Below, one piece after another: positions 1 to 9,064 of a DNA stretch of 64,000 nucleotides. Location of the stretch: the NCBI RefSeq assembly GCF_002245655.1, contig NZ_NOIH01000003.1, positions 620,001-684,000 on the forward strand, written 5' to 3'. The notes below the pieces were generated by a model. The model was not told the DNA's origin. It was given only the letters and a program-made list of their open reading frames with translations, and did not search any database. A program made the translations under genes and the position numbers. The first letter of the stretch is position 1. Every line of letters starts with the position of its first letter. This stretch comes from Thauera propionica (GTDB lineage: Bacteria; Pseudomonadota; Gammaproteobacteria; Burkholderiales; Rhodocyclaceae).

Positions 1-2
1 TT

Positions 3-656
3 CTATGGGACGACCTCGACACGAAGGCCCAAGCAGTGCGGCTGGTGGCCCCCAAGAGCCGGCCAAGCTGTCGGTCCTATCTAGCACTCGACCCCGAGGA
101 GCGGGACCTTCTCGTATGGAAAGGCAGGGCGACGCCGGTGACCCTGCTCATCGAGCCGTTTGCGACAATGTTTTTTGAGGCGCTGGCTGCATACATGCGC
201 TACGAGTACCTCCCCCACGCCCGGCACGGCTTCGTCTTCCAATACACGCGAGGCGGCGAACAGGGGCGACCTTATTTCCTTGCCGCTGCTTCCTCTAGAA
301 ACGGGGTGTTGAATAGGGCCATCAAGCTTGCCGGCGTTGAGCACGTAGAGGGGCCACATTCACTGCGGCACATGTACGGGACGTATCTCTTGAACTACTT
401 CCCGCGGCTAGACGGCACGTACGGACTTCCGATTGGTATCGTACAGAAGCTCATGGGACATCGTCAGGCGAAGGACACGGCTAAGTACGCTCGTTACGAC
501 AGAGACCTGCTGGAGGCCGAACTGAAGTACGCGAACATGATGCTGTTCGGCAACGGCAAAGTGCGCTCAGTCAATGAACTCAAACGTGCGGCCTTGTTGT
601 CTCGACTCGCCGAGGTGGAAGCTCAGTTGGAAGAGAACGAAAGTCAAGCAGCATGA
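3..656 (+). CDS. Tyrosine recombinase, C-terminal catalytic part (5' end outside window)
   Basis: The frame is open from the window edge (base 3), so a 217-residue C-terminal fragment is seen and the start codon lies upstream. The GTG at 36 is simply an internal codon. It has the catalytic signatures of phage-type integrases: an HSLRHMYGTYLL box (HxxR), LMGHRQ (second histidine) and a tyrosine in the following TAKYARY. This places it among DNA strand-transfer enzymes that integrate or excise mobile elements. The stop codon overlaps the start of the next, much larger recombinase (ATGA), so the two are translationally coupled. By position it corresponds to the first member of a recombinase trio (GmtY-like); that family name is from memory and needs a profile search. 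Confidence 0.8.
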   Translation, partial: LWDDLDTKAQAVRLVAPKSRPSCRSYLALDPEERDLLVWKGRATPVTLLIEPFATMFFEALAAYMRYEYLPHARHGFVFQYTRGGEQGRPYFLAAASSRNGVLNRAIKLAGVEHVEGPHSLRHMYGTYLLNYFPRLDGTYGLPIGIVQKLMGHRQAKDTAKYARYDRDLLEAELKYANMMLFGNGKVRSVNELKRAALLSRLAEVEAQLEENESQAA

Positions 657-3600
657 TTAACACGACGAAGAGCGAACTCGTTTTTCTCCAAACTGGTGAG
701 GAACTGCACAAAAGTGTTGTGGCAGCCCTCAGCGATGCCAGTAAGTGGGTGCTACAAGCGTATGAACTCCAAGACCTCGACCTATCCGCGGTTACGACGA
801 AGAGCCACCTCGAGGCCGCACTGCCAGCGCATATTGAGAGATTCATACTGCGAGAAGGTGGAGCGCACTTCGACGAACAGTATGTGAGGGACGTCTTCGC
901 CTTCGTCAGCACCAACGTTGGCCATTGCTCGCCCAATCTGTACGCAGCGGTGACGCGAAGCCCGTTCGTGACGAGTAGCGGCAAGAGCGTGTATCGCAAA
1001 TCGTACCTTCCGCCGCTGCGCAGGGGCTTTTCAACCTTCCTGATTGCTTTGCACATCCGCCGGGCGATAGTCCTGCCATTCTCGTTTCAATGGCCGCGGG
1101 GTTTGGACCTCGGCTACAAAGGCGCCACTGTCGGGAAGCGTGAGTTATGCCCGCTAGAGCACTTGCCTGAACTGTTGCGGTTTATTCGTTCATTGGACTA
1201 CCGCGAGGGTGCGCAGCAGACCGAAGATGTGTTCAACACCTACAACTCGAAACAGCGCGAGCGCCTTGTCTGGATGAGTCAGCGGCTCATTATCGCTGGA
1301 GGGTGGCTTGAGCCAGCCGACGTCAACTACGAAGACATGCTGGCGCTAAAGGCCTCCAACGACGAAACGGAGTTCTCCGGCCACAGTGACCTTGGCATGC
1401 TGCTGCTTGCCGACCTGCTAGAGCGCAAATACGGCGATGCTTCGCCAGTGAATGCCGCGGGCTGGCGCGCGGTACTCGTGAACACGCGACCGACGAGAAT
1501 GCTTGAGGGTGTCGGAAGCGCGCTCGGCAAGGGAAACGCCAACCTCGTCGAGCAAGCAGCCGCGCTAAGCCCTGCTGCCATGGCACCGGAGGCGTTGGCG
1601 AGGGTGGAACGGCTTCCCGGGTTGGAGTTCAACCTGAAGGCGAACGCAGAAACCTGGATTGGCATAGAACGCACGTTCCTGCGCAAGGTTCGGATGGAGA
1701 ACAAGAGACAGCGTACTGCTGCTCTCGGATACCTGAACATCTACCTCTTCGGTTACCTCCCTTACTGGTATGCCGAAAACCCAGATTTTGAGTATGAGTT
1801 TCCTTCGATGCCAGCAAAGCTAACATCGGCGGTCTTTGTTTCTGATTTGGGGTTGCTCGATGGTAATTTGCGGCCGATGTCCTTTGTTGATTTCCTTGAC
1901 TCAGTCGCTCGAATCCGAGGATGGGGCGCTAGTACCCATTACGGTTTCCTCAAGCAAGTCGCGCAACTGTTCGCATTTATTGAGCGGTACAGCGATTCCT
2001 TACCTGGCGCCAAAGATTTTCGCCAGCCGCTTCACACGCATGACTACCCCGCTCTCACAAAATCCACTGGAACAAACAAGCGGCCCATTCCGCGGCGTGT
2101 CTTCAAGCTATTTCTGTCCTACATAGAAGCATTGGCGACCCTTTCGGCCGTCCTGCTAGAACGGGCGGTAGCCGGGGAACTTAGCGGCAATGACATCGTT
2201 GGCCTCAGTTCACGTCGGACAATCATAGATTGCTTTGAGCGCCAAGACGTCTTCGGATTCATCCCCGTGGTTTTCCATCAGGGCAAGGCATTCCCCTTGA
2301 GGTTGATTCCCAATGTTTTCTACGCCGAAGCAAGGCGGCTGAAGAGCGGGCATGTAGCCAAGGTTCCACATCCGCATCCTCTGCATCAGATTATCGTTTC
2401 GCTCTACACCGGCTTGCGACACAACCATATTCAGTGGCTCGATAGTCTGGCGTTCGACCAGCATGTTGATGATAGGCCTGGCGGTCGGGAGTTTTCGGAG
2501 CTTCATGTCAATACCGACAAGACGAAGTCGAAGGCTTGGAAGTCGTTCGTCAATTTCAGAGTCATTGAAGTTCTCAGGCAGCAGCGGGCGTGGCGAGAGT
2601 TGATTGATGAGCCCGGGTTCAGTAAGAAGGTCTATTACAACAACAATCCGGAAAGTAAGTGGGGAAGCTTTTTCCCATTGTTTTCGCACTCGCCTGACGG
2701 GCGACCACATACGGACAAGTTCTACTCGTCGTGCTGGAGCCGGCTGCTAAGCGGCCTTCAGGGCCTTCTGGGCACAGTTGGGGTAAAGGGGGTTCGATTG
2801 ATTCGCTTCTTGCCCCCTGGAGTGGCGTACGGCGACCCATGCATGGATGAGAAGCTGCGTGAATACGGGAGCAGCCAATCACGGATTTGTGAAGTCTCCA
2901 TAAAGTCTGACATCACTCCGCACAGCGCCCGTGTTAGCGTTGTTTCCCATGCTATTGGCATTCTTCCGGCGGACCTCATTGGACGACACTGGACGGGACA
3001 AACTGAGGCTACCGTCTATCACTATGTCGTTCCTGACGAGGAAGAGACCTACGCAGAGCAGCAACGGCAGAATTTGGCGCTGCGGCAGAGGGGCTATGAA
3101 CAGGGCTATGAGGCGATGCTGCGTGCCGCCCCGGGGCAGAGAAGTCCCTACATCAAGGCGGATGACGTCAACTCAAATTTGTCGAAGAGCCTGAAGGCCA
3201 ACGTCGATGAGACGATTACGGCTTACGGCTGTATCAGTTTGAGCTTTGGGGAGGAGAGCAAGACAGGCCTTGATGTGCTGAGAGATACCAGAGCAGTCGG
3301 CGCGGTCGAGAACAAGACCGAAATCTGTCCTTACGGTAACCAGTGCCCACCTGAGGTGGTGGCCCAACTCAAGGGGTGGAAACGGTGTGCTCCCTGCCAC
3401 TTTGCTGTGCGCTCTGTAGACCATCTCCCTGCCATCACTGCAAGGATACGACAGGTTCTTGAGGGGTTAGCGGAGATTGAGGCGCGGATTGCAGCCGCAG
3501 AGGACGCGGATGATTTCACTGCCGACGAGCTTGACGCATTGGAGCAAAACCGTGATGTCCTTGCTGAAGACTTGGCTGCATGGCAGATGGCAGCCGAGGT

Positions 3601-4021
3601 GCTCGAGGTGATGCGCCAACGAATTGCTGCCGGGAAAAGCACGAAGTCTTGGCATGTTCAAGAGCCGGAAATCATAGAAAGGCACCTCAGCCGAGCGTTG
3701 TTTCCAACCGACACGACCGAGTACGTGTTGGCCCGACTGCAGGAGAGTGAAGCCTTCCCGATGCTCGAAAGCCCGCAAATCCGGGCGCGGTTCGATTTGC
3801 TGCGGCGACAGTTGCTATTGAACACGGGGAACATTCGGGCTGCCTTGAAGTTGGAGCCGTCTGCCAATCCCGGGGCAGAATGTCTAGGGCTGTTAAGGTC
3901 AATCGTGGAAGCTCACCACCTCACGCTGGACGACCTGAAGGAGATGCTCGAGTCTGATGATTCTTACCTCGACTCGATTCCGAGCCGGCCACTCAAGTTG
4001 CTACCGAAGGTGGTGGCATGA
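653..4021 (+). CDS. Large (1122 aa) tyrosine-recombinase-like integrase, GmtZ-like
   Basis: The start ATG overlaps the preceding stop by four bases. About three times the size of a usual integrase, the protein keeps a recognisable tyrosine-recombinase core near residues 570-800: LYTGLRHNH (first arginine), a lysine-rich TKSKAWKS segment, ITPHSARVSV (HxxR), IGRHWTGQ (second histidine) and a candidate nucleophile in TVYHYV. After the core comes a cysteine cluster near residues 890-915 (CPYGNQC followed by CAPCH), probably zinc-binding, then a long acidic coiled-coil region. Its probable role is partner recombinase for integration of the island. The size and gene order fit the VPA1269/GmtZ family as I remember it; no search was possible. 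Confidence 0.75.
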   Translation: MINTTKSELVFLQTGEELHKSVVAALSDASKWVLQAYELQDLDLSAVTTKSHLEAALPAHIERFILREGGAHFDEQYVRDVFAFVSTNVGHCSPNLYAAVTRSPFVTSSGKSVYRKSYLPPLRRGFSTFLIALHIRRAIVLPFSFQWPRGLDLGYKGATVGKRELCPLEHLPELLRFIRSLDYREGAQQTEDVFNTYNSKQRERLVWMSQRLIIAGGWLEPADVNYEDMLALKASNDETEFSGHSDLGMLLLADLLERKYGDASPVNAAGWRAVLVNTRPTRMLEGVGSALGKGNANLVEQAAALSPAAMAPEALARVERLPGLEFNLKANAETWIGIERTFLRKVRMENKRQRTAALGYLNIYLFGYLPYWYAENPDFEYEFPSMPAKLTSAVFVSDLGLLDGNLRPMSFVDFLDSVARIRGWGASTHYGFLKQVAQLFAFIERYSDSLPGAKDFRQPLHTHDYPALTKSTGTNKRPIPRRVFKLFLSYIEALATLSAVLLERAVAGELSGNDIVGLSSRRTIIDCFERQDVFGFIPVVFHQGKAFPLRLIPNVFYAEARRLKSGHVAKVPHPHPLHQIIVSLYTGLRHNHIQWLDSLAFDQHVDDRPGGREFSELHVNTDKTKSKAWKSFVNFRVIEVLRQQRAWRELIDEPGFSKKVYYNNNPESKWGSFFPLFSHSPDGRPHTDKFYSSCWSRLLSGLQGLLGTVGVKGVRLIRFLPPGVAYGDPCMDEKLREYGSSQSRICEVSIKSDITPHSARVSVVSHAIGILPADLIGRHWTGQTEATVYHYVVPDEEETYAEQQRQNLALRQRGYEQGYEAMLRAAPGQRSPYIKADDVNSNLSKSLKANVDETITAYGCISLSFGEESKTGLDVLRDTRAVGAVENKTEICPYGNQCPPEVVAQLKGWKRCAPCHFAVRSVDHLPAITARIRQVLEGLAEIEARIAAAEDADDFTADELDALEQNRDVLAEDLAAWQMAAEVLEVMRQRIAAGKSTKSWHVQEPEIIERHLSRALFPTDTTEYVLARLQESEAFPMLESPQIRARFDLLRRQLLLNTGNIRAALKLEPSANPGAECLGLLRSIVEAHHLTLDDLKEMLESDDSYLDSIPSRPLKLLPKVVA

Positions 4022-4695
4022 GGAAGCCAATGTTGCCCGCTGCGACGAAAACGAAGAAGTGCTCAACGAACCCGTTCAAAGGCTATCAGGACAAAGTCGT
4101 AGCGGAGCGAGAACAAATAATCGTCCGATACCTCGCGTCACTGCGAAAAACTCGAGCCAAGTTCGAATACGTCACCGACTTGGCAAAGGCCGTCGCGGAG
4201 CAAGTCGAGTTGGCGGAAGGTAGGCCGTGCAGCTTCACCACTCTGCTTCGGAACAAGCGCTACAAGGCCTTGTTGCTGAACTTCATGGCAATACGGTCTA
4301 GGACAGACGCTGTCCAGGTATCCGACCCCGCTGCTCAGGCGCTTATTCATACCGTTGAACTCGAGTTGGGCAACGTAAAGCGCGACAACGACCGCCTGCG
4401 TGCCTATATAGCGGACCTTGAGGTGAGGCTGAGCGAGCATCCGGCACTGTCATCCTCGACTACGCAGCGCTCAGAGAGCGCAGACGAACTTTCTCGATTA
4501 TCAAATGAAAAAGCGCTGGCCTGCAAAGCTTTGTGGTTGGTACTGGAACACTTCAAGGACTTGGTCAGTATTGATGCAGACCGCGGCAGCATCATCGACC
4601 TGGCAGCCTCGAAGCGCAAGAACGTCATCGTCGAACCAGAAATCGCACGGGTCTTTCTCGACTGGGTCCGCGCGAATTCCAAGGTTGGCAACTAG
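4018..4695 (+). CDS. Coiled-coil accessory protein of the recombinase module, GmtX-like
   Basis: 225 residues, ATG overlapping the stop of the large recombinase (ATGA), so co-translated with it. The N-terminal half (about 1-95) is basic and contains a stretch (FTTLLRNKRYKALLLNF) that could be a small DNA-binding helical domain. It is followed by a coiled coil around residues 105-145 (VKRDNDRLRAYIADLEVRL) and a C-terminal helical region. No catalytic motif is visible. Proteins of this kind accompany multi-recombinase transposition modules such as TnpC of Tn554 and GmtX. I infer an accessory or DNA-binding role in the same recombination complex. Confidence 0.6.
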   Translation: MRKPMLPAATKTKKCSTNPFKGYQDKVVAEREQIIVRYLASLRKTRAKFEYVTDLAKAVAEQVELAEGRPCSFTTLLRNKRYKALLLNFMAIRSRTDAVQVSDPAAQALIHTVELELGNVKRDNDRLRAYIADLEVRLSEHPALSSSTTQRSESADELSRLSNEKALACKALWLVLEHFKDLVSIDADRGSIIDLAASKRKNVIVEPEIARVFLDWVRANSKVGN

Positions 4696-4719
4696 GCATT
4701 GAGTCGGGGAGGGCATCGC

Positions 4720-5214
4720 ATGGGCACGCTGAGCGGAAAGGCGCTTGGAGCGGACTACCTTCGCAAGGTCGAGGCATACCTGGCGAAAGCTGACTTACTC
4801 CCTGTGTCTCGTGACGGCACCTTGAATGTCACTGCCATCGCTGAAAGCGCCGGTATACCAAAGCAGAGCATTTACAAGAACCCGGCCATACGGCGGACGA
4901 TTGAGGAAGCGAAGGCCGCTCGTGGTCTTGATTCGTGGGCGGAACGGCGTGCAAGCACGCCACAGGACTGCGTGCAAGCTCCGGCAGAAGCGGCCACCCC
5001 TGCATCCCAGAGCGCCGCGTTAAGCGAAAACAAGCGCCTCCAGGCCGCTGAACGACGAGTTAGCGCTTTGGAGCAGCAGAATGCAGCGCTGATGGCTGAG
5101 AACTTCGAACTTCGTCGGCAGTTAAAGGCCCTCAAGCAGCAACTCGGCCGTCAGGACATGATGATTGATACCGGACGCCGCGTTCCCCCGCCCGTACCCC
5201 TGAACGATGCCTGA
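4720..5214 (+). CDS. Small HTH plus coiled-coil protein, VPA1267-like
   Basis: I prefer the ATG at 4720 (164 residues) over the upstream TTG at 4699 because a strong ribosome-binding site (GGGGAGGG) lies about nine bases before it. Residues about 25-65 form a helix-turn-helix-like unit (NVTAIAESAGIPKQSIYKN). After a proline/alanine-rich linker, residues about 105-150 form a leucine-zipper-type coiled coil. The stop overlaps the helicase start by eight bases. Together this suggests a dimeric DNA-binding accessory factor of the integration module. Its position after the GmtX-like gene matches the family I remember as VPA1267, which is recollection only. Confidence 0.55.
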   Translation: MGTLSGKALGADYLRKVEAYLAKADLLPVSRDGTLNVTAIAESAGIPKQSIYKNPAIRRTIEEAKAARGLDSWAERRASTPQDCVQAPAEAATPASQSAALSENKRLQAAERRVSALEQQNAALMAENFELRRQLKALKQQLGRQDMMIDTGRRVPPPVPLNDA

Positions 5215-7300
5215 AGCAGTAACTCTCTCGGTCAGCGCGCTGCTGTATCACGACGCTCGTAAGGGCGGCGCAATCTTCTCTGGCGATGACGAGGCTGGCC
5301 AGCGAGTTAGAGTGGTTGCGCCATACTCAACTATTTCCCGGGTTCCCGTGCGTGGCGAGACTTGGCGCATAGATGGCGCCTACGAATCGCACCCGCAGTA
5401 CGGTCGGCAGCTCAAGGCGACTCGCTGCCAATTCGTCGTCCCTCGGGGTCGCCTGCTCGTTCGGTATCTGTCACGTTCGAAGTCGTTTCCTGGCGTCGGG
5501 GAGGCAACGGCTGCCAAGCTCTATGACGAGTTTGGCGAGGGGCTGGGCGACGTTCTGCTGGCTAGCGACGTCGAGCGACTTAGGAAGGTCATTTCTCCCG
5601 CCCTCGCGGCCATCCTCGTTGAAGGGTGGTTGGCCCGGAAGACCGAGATGGAGTTGGTCTCTTATCTCGACCAAATGGGCTTCGAGCCTCGTTTGGCCGA
5701 TAAGCTGGTTCAGTGCTGGGGTGACGCCGCAAAGGCTACCATTGACGCAAACCCGTACCTCCTGCTGGCCGTTGCCGGTTGGAGCCGTGTGGATGCCGAG
5801 GCTCAGAAGCTGGGCATAGCTCGCACGGACCATCGGCGGCTGGTTGGCGCGATAGAAGCTGCTCTCTACAGCCGCCTCAATGTCGGCCACACGCTGACTT
5901 CGCACGACACGACAGTCAAGCTCGCCACCTCCCTAGTCGGAAGGGAGCACTGCACCAAGGCAATCGCTGCGGCACGGGAGGATGGCGCAATTGTCGGGTC
6001 TCCAGGTCAGGGGTATCAGCCCGTTGGGGTGAGCTCGCTAGAGCAGGGCATAGCGGCGCGCCTGCGCGCCATGATTGCGGGGAAGGCTCCTGCCCAGGGC
6101 TACCTATTCCACGCCCCTTCCGATGCTCCTACGGACGCGTTAATCGCCGAATACGAGGGCCTACAGGGCATCAAGCTCACCGACGAGCAGAAGGCGGCTA
6201 TCCGCATGGCAGCCAACCGCCAGTTCAGCTTGGTGCTCGGCGGCGCTGGCGTGGGCAAGACGACTGTGCTTGGGGGCCTCATTCGCGTCTTGGAGGCCCA
6301 TCGCTGGTCGATACTCCAGTTGGCACTTGCTGGTCGAGCGGCCAAGCGAATGGGTGAGGCTACGGGCCGGCCTGCAATGACCATTGCAAAGTTTCTGCTT
6401 GGAATTCGGTCCGGAAAACTGGAGCTCGCGCCACGGACGGTGCTGGTGGTCGACGAGGCGTCGATGCTCGACCTGCCAACGCTCTACCGAATTCTGTCGC
6501 AGTTGCCAGACGGTTCTCGACTGCTTCTCGTTGGCGACCCGGCGCAGCTGCCGCCCATTGGTTTCGGGCTGACGTTTCACCGGCTTGCCACCAGCGATGC
6601 GGTGCCGAAGCAACATCTTACCCAGGTGCACCGCCAAGCCGCATCAACAGGCATACCCGCGGTTGCAGCGGCTATTAGGAACCATCAATTACCGGCGCTT
6701 GCAGAGTTTTGCGGAGCGCGACCTGGCGTGTCAGCTATCAGGTGCACACGCGATGAAATTGTTAGCGCGCTATTCGAGTTAGCACGAGTCTGGGCGGGCG
6801 ATGACTGGCGTGTCGTTGGCTCCGTCAAAAATGGCGCAGCAGGCGTCAATGACCTCAACACCTCGTTCCATCATCGCTTCTCGGCAGGGAGAGCACGTCT
6901 TAACGGGTATTCGTTCGCAGAGGGTGACCCCATCGTCTATCTCCGGAACGACTATGACCGCGGTTTGATGAACGGAAGCCTAGGGACCGTCGTCGAGGTG
7001 CATTCCGAAGAGTGTGTCCTCGTGGCTGACTTCGAGGGCGACCGTCATATCCTGGCGGTCGGCGACCTTGCCGACATCGATCTGGCGTATGCCATTACAT
7101 GCCACAAAGCTCAGGGGTCACAGTTCCGCCGGGTGGCAATCCCTTTGGTCAGGAGTCGACTGTTAGACCACTCCCTGATTTACACGGCGCTGACCCGCGG
7201 CGTCGAGCAGGTTGTGCTCGTAGGTGACATGGCGGCCCTGCACGCCGCCATCAAGTCCCCGCCTCGGGCAAGTCGACGAGAGGTCGGGTTCACCGTTTGA
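5207..7300 (+). CDS. RecD-like SF1B DNA helicase
   Basis: 697 residues, start overlapping the previous stop by eight bases. The N-terminal third holds a helix-hairpin-helix region (FPGVGEATAAKLYDEFGEG, about residues 90-115) typical of RecD2-type helicases. Then come Walker A (GGAGVGKTTVL, about 344-354), Walker B (LVVDEAS, about 413-420), GDPAQLPP (motif III) and the C-terminal UvrD_C_2 region with AITCHKAQGSQF (about 628) and YTALTRG (motif VI). Expected activity is 5'-3' ATP-driven DNA unwinding. It is the fifth gene of the recombinase chain, which suggests it helps process or replicate the mobile element rather than acting in RecBCD, since no recB or recC is nearby. Confidence 0.85.
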   Translation: MPEAVTLSVSALLYHDARKGGAIFSGDDEAGQRVRVVAPYSTISRVPVRGETWRIDGAYESHPQYGRQLKATRCQFVVPRGRLLVRYLSRSKSFPGVGEATAAKLYDEFGEGLGDVLLASDVERLRKVISPALAAILVEGWLARKTEMELVSYLDQMGFEPRLADKLVQCWGDAAKATIDANPYLLLAVAGWSRVDAEAQKLGIARTDHRRLVGAIEAALYSRLNVGHTLTSHDTTVKLATSLVGREHCTKAIAAAREDGAIVGSPGQGYQPVGVSSLEQGIAARLRAMIAGKAPAQGYLFHAPSDAPTDALIAEYEGLQGIKLTDEQKAAIRMAANRQFSLVLGGAGVGKTTVLGGLIRVLEAHRWSILQLALAGRAAKRMGEATGRPAMTIAKFLLGIRSGKLELAPRTVLVVDEASMLDLPTLYRILSQLPDGSRLLLVGDPAQLPPIGFGLTFHRLATSDAVPKQHLTQVHRQAASTGIPAVAAAIRNHQLPALAEFCGARPGVSAIRCTRDEIVSALFELARVWAGDDWRVVGSVKNGAAGVNDLNTSFHHRFSAGRARLNGYSFAEGDPIVYLRNDYDRGLMNGSLGTVVEVHSEECVLVADFEGDRHILAVGDLADIDLAYAITCHKAQGSQFRRVAIPLVRSRLLDHSLIYTALTRGVEQVVLVGDMAALHAAIKSPPRASRREVGFTV

Positions 7301-7417
7301 CCAGGGCCATCCTGCAAAAGCCACCTGTAGGAAGCGAAGCGGAAGGGGTCAAGGAGCCGCCCGCAAGCGCAGCCCGCAGCCGCGGGCGAGCCCGAACGGG
7401 TGAAGACGGCAGGCCTA

Positions 7418-7921
7418 TCATGTTCCGTCAAGTCCCAGCAGACAAGCGGAGCCCAAGCTATGGCCCTTTGTTTTGCGCTGATGTTTCAGGAGAGCACGCA
7501 ACGCCGCTTCTCCGTATGAAGAGCCGGGCGCCGTAACGTCTTTCAAAGCGCAGATAACCTCAGAGCCACAAATGGTGAAGCTGGCTCCCTCATCCTTAGC
7601 GCATTCGAGTGCAGCGAGGATACTGACCGTACGGTACGGTATGACATCGACCATTTCAGGGCGCCTTGCATAAACAGTAAGCTTTTCCGTAACGCGGTCA
7701 AAAGTTGCGAACACGCTTCGCGAGTCGCCCATAACCTCAACGCCATCTTCTTTATTTAACTGATAGATGACCTCAAGCGGAGAGAGGTTTTCCACGTCAG
7801 GGAGGTGTTCAACAGTGGCGCCAGCGGAGGGTTGTGTCTGAGACGCTTCAGCTTCCTTCGCGTCTCGGTACTTATCGGCGCTTTCCAGCATCATGTTCAA
7901 CGCGTCGCTCAAGGACTTCAT
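7418..7921 (-). CDS. Hypothetical protein, convergent with the helicase
   Basis: The frame is open up to a GTG at 7999. I prefer the internal ATG at 7921 (MKSLSDAL, 167 residues) because the upstream extension is proline-rich and unlike the rest. Residues about 60-115 look like an alpha/beta domain (SRSVFATFDRVTEKLTVYARR, then SILAALECAKDEGASF). No catalytic motif or membrane segment is visible. It ends about 120 bases from the helicase stop in a tail-to-tail arrangement and is divergent from the XRE regulator to its right, which may control it. I do not recognise the family. Confidence 0.5.
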   Translation of the reverse strand: MKSLSDALNMMLESADKYRDAKEAEASQTQPSAGATVEHLPDVENLSPLEVIYQLNKEDGVEVMGDSRSVFATFDRVTEKLTVYARRPEMVDVIPYRTVSILAALECAKDEGASFTICGSEVICALKDVTAPGSSYGEAALRALLKHQRKTKGHSLGSACLLGLDGT

Positions 7922-8032
7922 GTCAGGTCCAGTGATGGTGATGTTAGGAAAAGGCAACCTTATCGCCAACGGGAGGCATGGCGAAGCCAGTCGGCGCACT
8001 TACTCAAGAGGCGCAACCAGGTTCTCTGTTTT

Positions 8033-8066
8033 GAATAGCCGATTTTGGACTATTCTGTTTTGGACT
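8033..8066. promoter_or_regulatory. Candidate operator/promoter of the XRE regulator
   Basis: The gap between the minus-strand hypothetical gene and the XRE gene contains an inverted pair GAATAG (8033-8038) and CTATTC (8050-8055) overlapping a direct repeat of TTTTGGACT (8043-8051 and 8058-8066, 15-base period). Repeats of this sort just upstream of a small Cro/C1-type gene often serve as its autoregulatory operator. The assignment is inference from position. Confidence 0.35.
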
Positions 8067-8085
8067 TCAAGCTGTCGGCGTATCC

Positions 8086-8352
8086 ATGCATGGCACGCCG
8101 ATGGAAAAATCCATTCACACAGAGCAGTATGCGCAGCTTTTGACGCTTCTAAGGAGTACGCGCGATGTTGCTGGGGTAACGCAGGTTGAGCTCGCTTCTC
8201 GGTTAAACGCGACACAGACGTTCATCAGCAAGTGCGAACGCGGCGAGCGTCGACTGGACATTGTTGAACTTAAACAGTGGTGCGAGGCAATCGGTTTGTC
8301 TCTGGTCGAGCTTGCTGTTCGTTTTGAAGATGCCTGCAACAAGCGAGCATGA
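8086..8352 (+). CDS. XRE (Cro/C1-type) transcriptional regulator
   Basis: 88 residues, essentially a single Cro/C1 helix-turn-helix domain. The core reads LLRSTRDVAGVTQVELASRL, then QTFISKCERGERRLDIVEL, the classic recognition-helix pattern. A second in-frame ATG at 8101 (MEKSIHTE) is an equally possible start; neither has a convincing ribosome-binding site. Being a stand-alone DNA-binding domain on a genomic island, it probably represses its own promoter and perhaps the divergent gene at 7418-7921. No toxin or partner protease is adjacent, so a toxin-antitoxin role is not supported. Confidence 0.75.
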   Translation: MHGTPMEKSIHTEQYAQLLTLLRSTRDVAGVTQVELASRLNATQTFISKCERGERRLDIVELKQWCEAIGLSLVELAVRFEDACNKRA

Positions 8353-8385
8353 TAGTCGTTGAGGGGCGCTCGCGGCGGGGCGCAG

Positions 8386-8781
8386 TCACGAGTTGATAGG
8401 AACCGATTGAGCAGCGCTCATTAGCCTTTCCGCCCACTCACTCAACGGAACCTGGTCCTCCGTGCCTTGACGTGCCTTCTTTAAGGCTAGGTAAATCTCA
8501 CCCTAGACACGACTAAAGTCGTCGTCCTCGCCGGCGTTTGGGATTGCTGCCAACGAGAGCGCAAAGCGTCGTCGCTGGCTACCAACGCGAAGCCGCTCGC
8601 GGAAATCGATTATCCGTTTCTCGGCTGGTGTAAGAACCTTGGTTACCTCGATGCGGCCATGGGCCGTTACCGTTACGTCGACCTGATCGCCTGCCGAGAC
8701 ATGAGGCCGCTTGAGAGCTATCAGCGGGATCGCGAGAAAGCGGCCAGGCTTGATTCGCGCAGTAGTCCGCATTTTCCTCAT
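8386..8781 (-). pseudogene. AbrB/MazE-like DNA-binding protein, frame split by an amber codon
   Basis: The ATG at 8781 has an excellent ribosome-binding site (AGGAG, five-base spacing), giving a 92-residue product that ends at TAG 8503-8505. The N-terminal region (IPLIALKRPHVSAGDQVDVTV, then GRIEVTKV) is an AbrB/SpoVT swapped-hairpin domain as found in MazE-type antitoxins. The same frame then stays open for another 38 codons (GEIYLALKKAR ... PLSEWAERL) to TGA 8386-8388 and reads like real protein. Either a nonsense mutation truncated a gene of about 130 residues, or the amber codon is read through. No toxin gene is adjacent. Only the first part (8503-8781) is a conventional CDS. Confidence 0.6.
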
Positions 8782-9064
8782 TGCTTCTCCTCTGACGAAT
8801 GAGCGACAAACCAATGCTCACATGAGCACATCATGCTTCGAGCACTTTTCCCTCTTGGCCGCACTCAAGCTGGATTTGGGCGTCAGCCTGCCCGTTCAGT
8901 GGCTTTGGGGCAAGCCCAGGAACCAATTTTGGTCGAGACGACTTGTCTGCTAGCGGCAGCTTAGGGGAAGCGAAACTCCAACGACTGCTTTCCGGCGACG
9001 AATCTGACGAGTCGTCGGTCGCAAGCCGACCCGATGCCGCCATTGGGCTTTGAAGAAAGCTGCC
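8782..9064. other. Gene-free spacer with degenerate repeat
   Basis: No open frame here has coding character. The part from about 8945 to 9064 contains GGCAGCTTAGGGG, GGGCTTTGAAGAAAGCTGCCGC and CCGACCCGATG. Read on the minus strand these resemble the degenerate intergenic repeat seen near 10700-10880 and 14540-14645. I see nothing else in it. Confidence 0.4.

Noticed and set aside
3-656. First recombinase as an integron integrase IntI
   Set aside because: The visible half shows no IntI-specific insertion region, and its coupling to a giant second recombinase points to another family.
7372-7387. GCCCGC-AGCC-GCGGGC hairpin after the helicase as a terminator
   Set aside because: Only six base pairs and no T-run; common by chance in GC-rich DNA.
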